Origin: Sphingomonadales bacterium
GTDB lineage: Bacteria; Pseudomonadota; Alphaproteobacteria; Sphingomonadales; Sphingomonadaceae
NCBI GenBank assembly: GCA_027489295.1
Contig: JAIYAA010000197.1
Span: 1 to 26,501, forward strand
Length of the DNA stretch: 26,501 nt
Direction of reading: 5' to 3'
Every line of letters starts with the position of its first letter. Within the stretch, counting starts at the first letter, position 1. The position numbers and the translations under genes are program-made. Under the pieces are notes generated by a model. It was given only the letters and a program-made list of their open reading frames with translations. It ran no database searches and had not been told where the DNA came from. Below, piece by piece: positions 22,782 through 26,501 of this stretch.

Positions 22782-23965
22782 TGGGCGAAATCCTGTTCCT
22801 TGCGCATCGCATCCCCTATCCCCCCGATCGGGGCGACAAGATCCGCGCCTATCACCTGCTGCGGCACCTGGCGAAGGATCACCGCGTGCACCTCGTCGCG
22901 TTTGCCGACGATGCCGACGACATGCAGCGCAAGGGCGGGCTCGCGCCCTACACGGCCAGTCGCGAGATCTTCTGGCGGTCGCCGCCCAACGCGCTCACCG
23001 GCCTGCGCGCGATGCTGCAGCGCCGGCCGGTCTCGCTGGTCGCCTTCGCCGATCCGGAGATGCGGCAGGCGGTGAACGCCCTGCTCGAGGCGCGGCCGAT
23101 CGACACCATCTTCCTCTTCTCCAGCCAGATGGCGCAGTATCTGCCGCCGGCGCCGAAGCAGCGCGTGATCATGGACTTTGTCGACATGGATTCGGCCAAG
23201 TTCGCCGCCTATGCCGAGGGCGGGCGGCCGCCGATGGCCTGGGTCCACCGGCGTGAGGCGGCGTTGCTGCTCGCGCATGAGCGACGGGTCGCCTGCGGGG
23301 CCAATGCCAGCCTGTTTGTCAGCGAGGCGGAGGCCGCGCTGTTCCGTGCGCAGACGGCCGCGCCGCGGGTACACGCGATCGAGAACGGCATCGACACCGA
23401 CTTTTACGACCCCGCCCGGCGTTTCCCGGCGGTCGCGGGGGAGGGGCCGCTGCTCGTTTTCACCGGCCAGATGGACTATCGCCCGAACATCGACGCGGTG
23501 ACCTGGTTCGCCGACAAGGTGTTCCCCCGCATCCGGCAATCGCATGCAACTGCGCGCTTCGCCATTGTCGGCCGTGCGCCCACCCCGGCGGTGCAGGCGC
23601 TGGCGGCGCGGCCGGGGATTTTGGTCACCGGCACCGTGCCCGATGTGCGCGACTGGATTGCCGCCGCCGCGCTGGTGGTGGCGCCGCTCCAACTTGCCCG
23701 CGGCATCCAGAACAAGGTGCTGGAAGGCATGGCGATGGCGCGCGCCGTGGTCGCCTCGCCCGCCGCGGCCGAGGGGATCGACCATGCTGGCACGCTGCGG
23801 GTCGCGGATGGTCCGGACCTGTTCGGCGATGCGGTGCTCAGCCTGCTGGCCGAGCCGGAGATCGCCGCCGCGCTGGGCGCAGCTGCCCGGGCCCGCGTGA
23901 TCGCCCGCTACAGCTGGGCCGCGCGTCTGGCTCCGCTCGACGCACTGCTCGCCGGTTCGGCATGA
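22781..23965 (+). CDS. Glycosyltransferase, PEP-CTERM/EpsH1 system-associated (GT4-like)
   Basis: A 394-residue GT-B fold glycosyltransferase. The N-terminus EILFLAHRIPYPPDRGDKIRAYHLLRHLA is highly characteristic of the sugar transferase subfamily of XrtA loci (TIGR03087 type). The C-terminal nucleotide-sugar domain contains FTGQMDYRPNIDAVTWF, the phosphate loop GIQNKVLEGMAMARAVVAS with the catalytic-type Glu, and SPAAAEGI. The start ATG 22781 overlaps the FemAB stop. Its own stop at 23963-23965 overlaps an ATG at 23962 that opens only a 38-codon frame; in related loci the exosortase gene xrtA starts here. Confidence 0.92.
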   Translation: MGEILFLAHRIPYPPDRGDKIRAYHLLRHLAKDHRVHLVAFADDADDMQRKGGLAPYTASREIFWRSPPNALTGLRAMLQRRPVSLVAFADPEMRQAVNALLEARPIDTIFLFSSQMAQYLPPAPKQRVIMDFVDMDSAKFAAYAEGGRPPMAWVHRREAALLLAHERRVACGANASLFVSEAEAALFRAQTAAPRVHAIENGIDTDFYDPARRFPAVAGEGPLLVFTGQMDYRPNIDAVTWFADKVFPRIRQSHATARFAIVGRAPTPAVQALAARPGILVTGTVPDVRDWIAAAALVVAPLQLARGIQNKVLEGMAMARAVVASPAAAEGIDHAGTLRVADGPDLFGDAVLSLLAEPEIAAALGAAARARVIARYSWAARLAPLDALLAGSA

Positions 23966-24078
23966 GCCGGGGTATCGTCGGGCTGGCGCCGGCACGCCGT
24001 GCTTGGTACCGCCCCGCCAGCATGCGGATCACGAACAGGAACGGGGTGGGGATGATCGACGTCGAGGGCTGTCGCTGA
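23962..24078 (+). CDS. 38-residue ORF in the expected position of xrtA (deletion scar or small protein)
   Basis: ATG 23962 overlaps the glycosyltransferase stop (ATGA) and the TGA at 24076-24078 overlaps the amidotransferase start (TGATG), so the frame is joined to both neighbours in the same way as genuine genes in this operon. The 38-residue product is basic (MSRGIVGLAPARRAWYRPAS, then MRITNRNGVGMIDVEGCR) with mainly G/C third positions and no membrane helix. In other XrtA loci known to me this slot holds the polytopic exosortase of roughly 500 residues. The ORF may be what remains after an in-frame internal deletion of xrtA, or an unrelated small protein. I cannot align it with XrtA ends from memory, so its origin is open. 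Confidence 0.45.
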   Translation: MSRGIVGLAPARRAWYRPASMRITNRNGVGMIDVEGCR

Positions 24079-25970
24079 TGTGCGGCATTGCCGGCCTGTT
24101 CTACCCCCTGCTCGCCAAGCCGATCGACCCCGCCCGCATCGTCGCGATGAGCGACGCCCAGGCGCATCGCGGGCCCGATGGTTCGGGCGTGTGGTGCGTC
24201 GCCGGGGTGGGCCTCGGTCATCGCCGGCTGGCGATCATCGACCTCGAAGGCGGCGTGCAGCCGATGGCGCTGCCCGACCAGAGCCTCGCCGTCACCTTCA
24301 ACGGCGAGATCTATAATTTCCGCGAGGTCCGCGCCGAGCTGGAGGCGCTGGGCGCCCGGTTCCAGACCGACAGCGATACCGAGGTGCTGCTCCACGGCTG
24401 GCGCGCCTGGGGGCCGGACCTGCTCGCCCGGCTGAACGGCATGTTCGCCTTCGCGCTCTACGATGCGGAGCGGCAGAGCCTGTTCCTCGCGCGGGACCGC
24501 TTCGGGGTGAAGCCCCTTCATTATGCCGAACTCGCCGACGGCGCGGTCGCCTTCGCGTCGGAACTCAAGGGACTGCTCGCGCACCCGCTCCTCCGCCGCG
24601 CCACCGATTTTCGCGCGGTAGAGGATTATCTCGGGCTCGGCTATGTGCCCGACGATGCCTGCATCGTCGCCGGCGTGCAGAAGTTGCCGGCGGGCCATTT
24701 CCTGCTGCTCCAGCGCGGGCGGCCGGTCCCGCAGCCGGTGCGCTGGTGGGATATCGATTTTACCCGTCGCGCCACCGGCAGCACTCGCGACCTCCAGGCC
24801 GAACTGATCGAGCGGATGCGCACCGCGGTCCGCTCGCGGATGATCGCGGACGTGCCGCTGGGCGCGTTCCTCTCCGGCGGGGTCGACAGCTCGGCGGTGG
24901 TCGCGCTGATGGCCGAGCGCAGCAAGACGGCGGTGAAGACCTGCACCATCGGCTTCGACGAGGCCGGGCTGGACGAGACCGCCCATGCCGCCAAGGTCGC
25001 CGAGCGCTTCGCCACCAGCCACCGCACCCGCACCGTAGGGCCGGAGGATTACGGCCTGATCGACACGCTGGTCGCCGCGTTCGACGAGCCCTTCGCCGAC
25101 GCCTCGGCGCTGCCAACCTACCGCGTCTGTCAGCTCGCCCGCGAAAGCGTGACGGTCGCGCTGTCCGGTGACGGGGCGGACGAGGCGCTGGCCGGTTATC
25201 GCCGCCACCGTTTCTTTGCCGGCGAAGAGCGGGTGCGGGGGCTGTTCTCGCCCGACCTGCGGACGCGGGTATTCGGGCGGCTGGGCGCGCTCTACCCCAA
25301 GGCTGACTGGGCGCCGCGACCCTTGCGCGCCAAGACGACGCTGCTCGCGCTCGCCGAGGACGGCGCGGAGGCCTATGCCAAGGCGGTGGGCGTCACCACG
25401 CCGGCCCTGCGCGACCAGCTCTACAGCGCCACCGCCCGGGCCGCGCTGGAGGGGCACCGTGCCGAGACCCGCTATGTCGAGACGATGCGCGGCGCGCCCG
25501 CGCGCGATGCGCTCGACCGCGCGCAATATGCCGATATCCGGCACTGGCTGCCCGGCGACATTCTCACCAAGGTCGATCGCACCAGCATGGCGGTGAGCCT
25601 GGAAGCGCGCGAGCCGCTGCTCGACCACCGGCTGGTCGAGTTCGAGGCAAGCCTGCCGCCGTCGCTGCGCATCCGGGGCGGGCAGGGCAAGTGGCTGATG
25701 AAGAAGGCGCTGGAGCCCTGGCTGCCGCGCGAGATCCTCTATCGCCCGAAAATGGGGTTCGTCACCCCGATCAGCGGCTGGTTCCGCCACGCGCTGGCCG
25801 AGGAGGCAGCGGCGCTCGCCCGTTCGCCGCTGCTTCTGCAGAGCGGCTGGTTCGAACCGCGCACGATCGCCCGGCTCGCCGAAGACCATCGTGCCGGCCG
25901 CGCCGAGCATGGCCGCACGCTGTGGCAGCTGGTGATGCTGGAACGCAGTCTCGCGCGGCTGTTCGGCTGA
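24078..25970 (+). CDS. Amidotransferase 1, XrtA-associated (asparagine synthetase B family)
   Basis: A 630-residue protein. The start at ATG 24078 is certain because Cys2 (MCGIAGLFYP) must become the N-terminal nucleophile of the glutaminase domain (about 2-190; RGPDGSG, NGEIYN, DRFGVKPL). The synthetase domain follows with the ATP pyrophosphatase loop SGGVDSS (266-272) and later ALSGDGADEALAGY and LPGDILTKVDRTSMAVSLEAREPLLDHRLVEF. GAGGG lies nine bases before the ATG. In XrtA loci (TIGR03108 type) it probably amidates a sugar acid or substituent of the polysaccharide rather than making free asparagine (inference). It is the last gene of the plus arm and ends one base before the convergent kinase gene. 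Confidence 0.93.
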   Translation: MCGIAGLFYPLLAKPIDPARIVAMSDAQAHRGPDGSGVWCVAGVGLGHRRLAIIDLEGGVQPMALPDQSLAVTFNGEIYNFREVRAELEALGARFQTDSDTEVLLHGWRAWGPDLLARLNGMFAFALYDAERQSLFLARDRFGVKPLHYAELADGAVAFASELKGLLAHPLLRRATDFRAVEDYLGLGYVPDDACIVAGVQKLPAGHFLLLQRGRPVPQPVRWWDIDFTRRATGSTRDLQAELIERMRTAVRSRMIADVPLGAFLSGGVDSSAVVALMAERSKTAVKTCTIGFDEAGLDETAHAAKVAERFATSHRTRTVGPEDYGLIDTLVAAFDEPFADASALPTYRVCQLARESVTVALSGDGADEALAGYRRHRFFAGEERVRGLFSPDLRTRVFGRLGALYPKADWAPRPLRAKTTLLALAEDGAEAYAKAVGVTTPALRDQLYSATARAALEGHRAETRYVETMRGAPARDALDRAQYADIRHWLPGDILTKVDRTSMAVSLEAREPLLDHRLVEFEASLPPSLRIRGGQGKWLMKKALEPWLPREILYRPKMGFVTPISGWFRHALAEEAAALARSPLLLQSGWFEPRTIARLAEDHRAGRAEHGRTLWQLVMLERSLARLFG

Positions 25971-25971
25971 C

Positions 25972-26501
25972 CTACTCCACCGCCGCCAGCGCCGTCTCCA
26001 CCGCGCCGGCGTAGCTGCTGCCGAACAGGCGCAAGTGGACGAGCAATGGCCAGAGCCGGTAGATCGACTGGCGCGCCTGCCAGCCGGCCTCCAGCGCCAT
26101 CGCTTCGAAGAAGCGGGCAGGGGGCGCGTCGAACAGCGTCAGCATCGCCGCGTCGACCTCGCGGTCGCCATGATAGCAGGCGGGGTCGATCAGCGCGGTG
26201 ACGCGGCCACCCGACACGAGCACATTGCCGCCCCACAGATCGCCGTGGAGCAGCGCCGGTGCTGGGTCTGCGGGCAGCAGATCGGACACGCGATCGGCGA
26301 GGCGTTCGAGCCGGCGCGCGAGGGTCGCGGGCACATGGGGCAGGTGGCAGCGCAGGCGCCGATCGGCCCAGAAGCTCGTCCAGTTGCTGGTATGCCCGTT
26401 GGGAATGGCGACGCGCCCGAAGGCATAATCGGCATGCCAGCCATAGGTTCGCCCGGTGGCTGCGTGGAGGGTGCGCAGCGTCGTCGCCAGGCTGTCCCAG
26501 C
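25972..26501 (-). CDS. Fructosamine/ketosamine-3-kinase family protein, 5' part outside window
   Basis: The visible part is 176 complete codons including the stop, entering from the right edge. The phosphotransferase catalytic loop HGDLWGGNVL and the metal-binding Asp in ALIDPACYHGDREVD are intact, and the preceding GWHADYAFGRVAIPNGHTSNWTSFWADRRL is characteristic of the fructosamine kinase family. These enzymes phosphorylate sugar amines on glycated proteins or small molecules and so reverse glycation. The N-terminal ATP lobe lies beyond the window. It converges with the amidotransferase, with a single base between the two stops, and marks the right border of the polysaccharide locus. Confidence 0.9.
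   Translation of the reverse strand, partial: WDSLATTLRTLHAATGRTYGWHADYAFGRVAIPNGHTSNWTSFWADRRLRCHLPHVPATLARRLERLADRVSDLLPADPAPALLHGDLWGGNVLVSGGRVTALIDPACYHGDREVDAAMLTLFDAPPARFFEAMALEAGWQARQSIYRLWPLLVHLRLFGSSYAGAVETALAAVE

Noticed and set aside
23982..24021. 7-bp inverted repeat GCTGGCG/CGCCAGC around the xrtA-slot ORF as the footprint of an insertion sequence.
   Set aside because: Arms are short and GC-rich, the spacing is arbitrary, and there is no target-site duplication; such repeats are expected by chance here.
1..26501. CRISPR arrays, insertion sequences, prophage genes or rRNA.
   Set aside because: No regularly spaced repeats, transposase or phage proteins, or rRNA-like segments were seen on either strand.

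Overview
The window is high-GC DNA (well over 60 % G+C by eye) that reads as a chromosomal segment of a sphingomonad, most likely Sphingomonas or a close relative (Alphaproteobacteria). The pointers are a system I (ccm) cytochrome c maturation operon, a surface protein with a PEPxxW-type C-terminal sorting tail, an alphaproteobacterial elongator tRNA-Met, and a long exopolysaccharide locus of the exosortase A (XrtA/PEP-CTERM) type. The genus assignment is inference; no 16S or core-gene comparison was possible.

Layout. 1-1288: end of a ccm operon (ccmG 3' end, ccmH, short ccmI-like TPR protein), all overlapping. 1369-2838: a radical SAM protein with an extra cysteine cluster before the SAM core, ending at a strong hairpin shared with the convergent alanine dehydrogenase (2888-3994, minus). 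An Lrp/AsnC regulator (4130-4600) is divergent from ald. kup (potassium uptake) follows at 4766-6697. A small PEP-CTERM protein (6954-7559, minus) and tRNA-Met(CAT) (7791-7867) come next, then an HD-GYP c-di-GMP phosphodiesterase (8040-9314), a 45-residue one-helix membrane protein (9401-9538) and trxB (9678-10649).

From 10657 to 25970 lies one XrtA-type exopolysaccharide locus. It has two divergent arms. The minus arm (12301 to 10657) carries an acyl carrier protein and two exosortase-associated hydrolase-like proteins. The plus arm (12376 to 25970) carries an acyl-CoA ligase, a PLP decarboxylase, an export lipoprotein, a chain-length determinant, a tyrosine autokinase, a beta-barrel protein, an ExeA-like ATPase, a polysaccharide deacetylase, a FemAB-like transferase, a glycosyltransferase and an amidotransferase (asparagine synthetase type). 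Most neighbouring genes overlap by 1-4 bases, which suggests translational coupling. Together they look able to build, modify, amidate and export a polysaccharide. The ligase/ACP/decarboxylase set may prepare a small acyl or amine substituent (inference). A ketosamine kinase gene (minus, running off the window) closes the region.

The main anomaly is that the locus is bounded on both sides within the window by convergent unrelated genes, yet the exosortase gene xrtA is absent. At its usual place, between the glycosyltransferase and the amidotransferase, there is only a 38-codon ORF, joined to both neighbours by overlapping stop/start codons. A PEP-CTERM substrate is encoded only about 3 kb outside the locus, so an exosortase would have to be encoded elsewhere in the genome, or the sorting branch has been lost.
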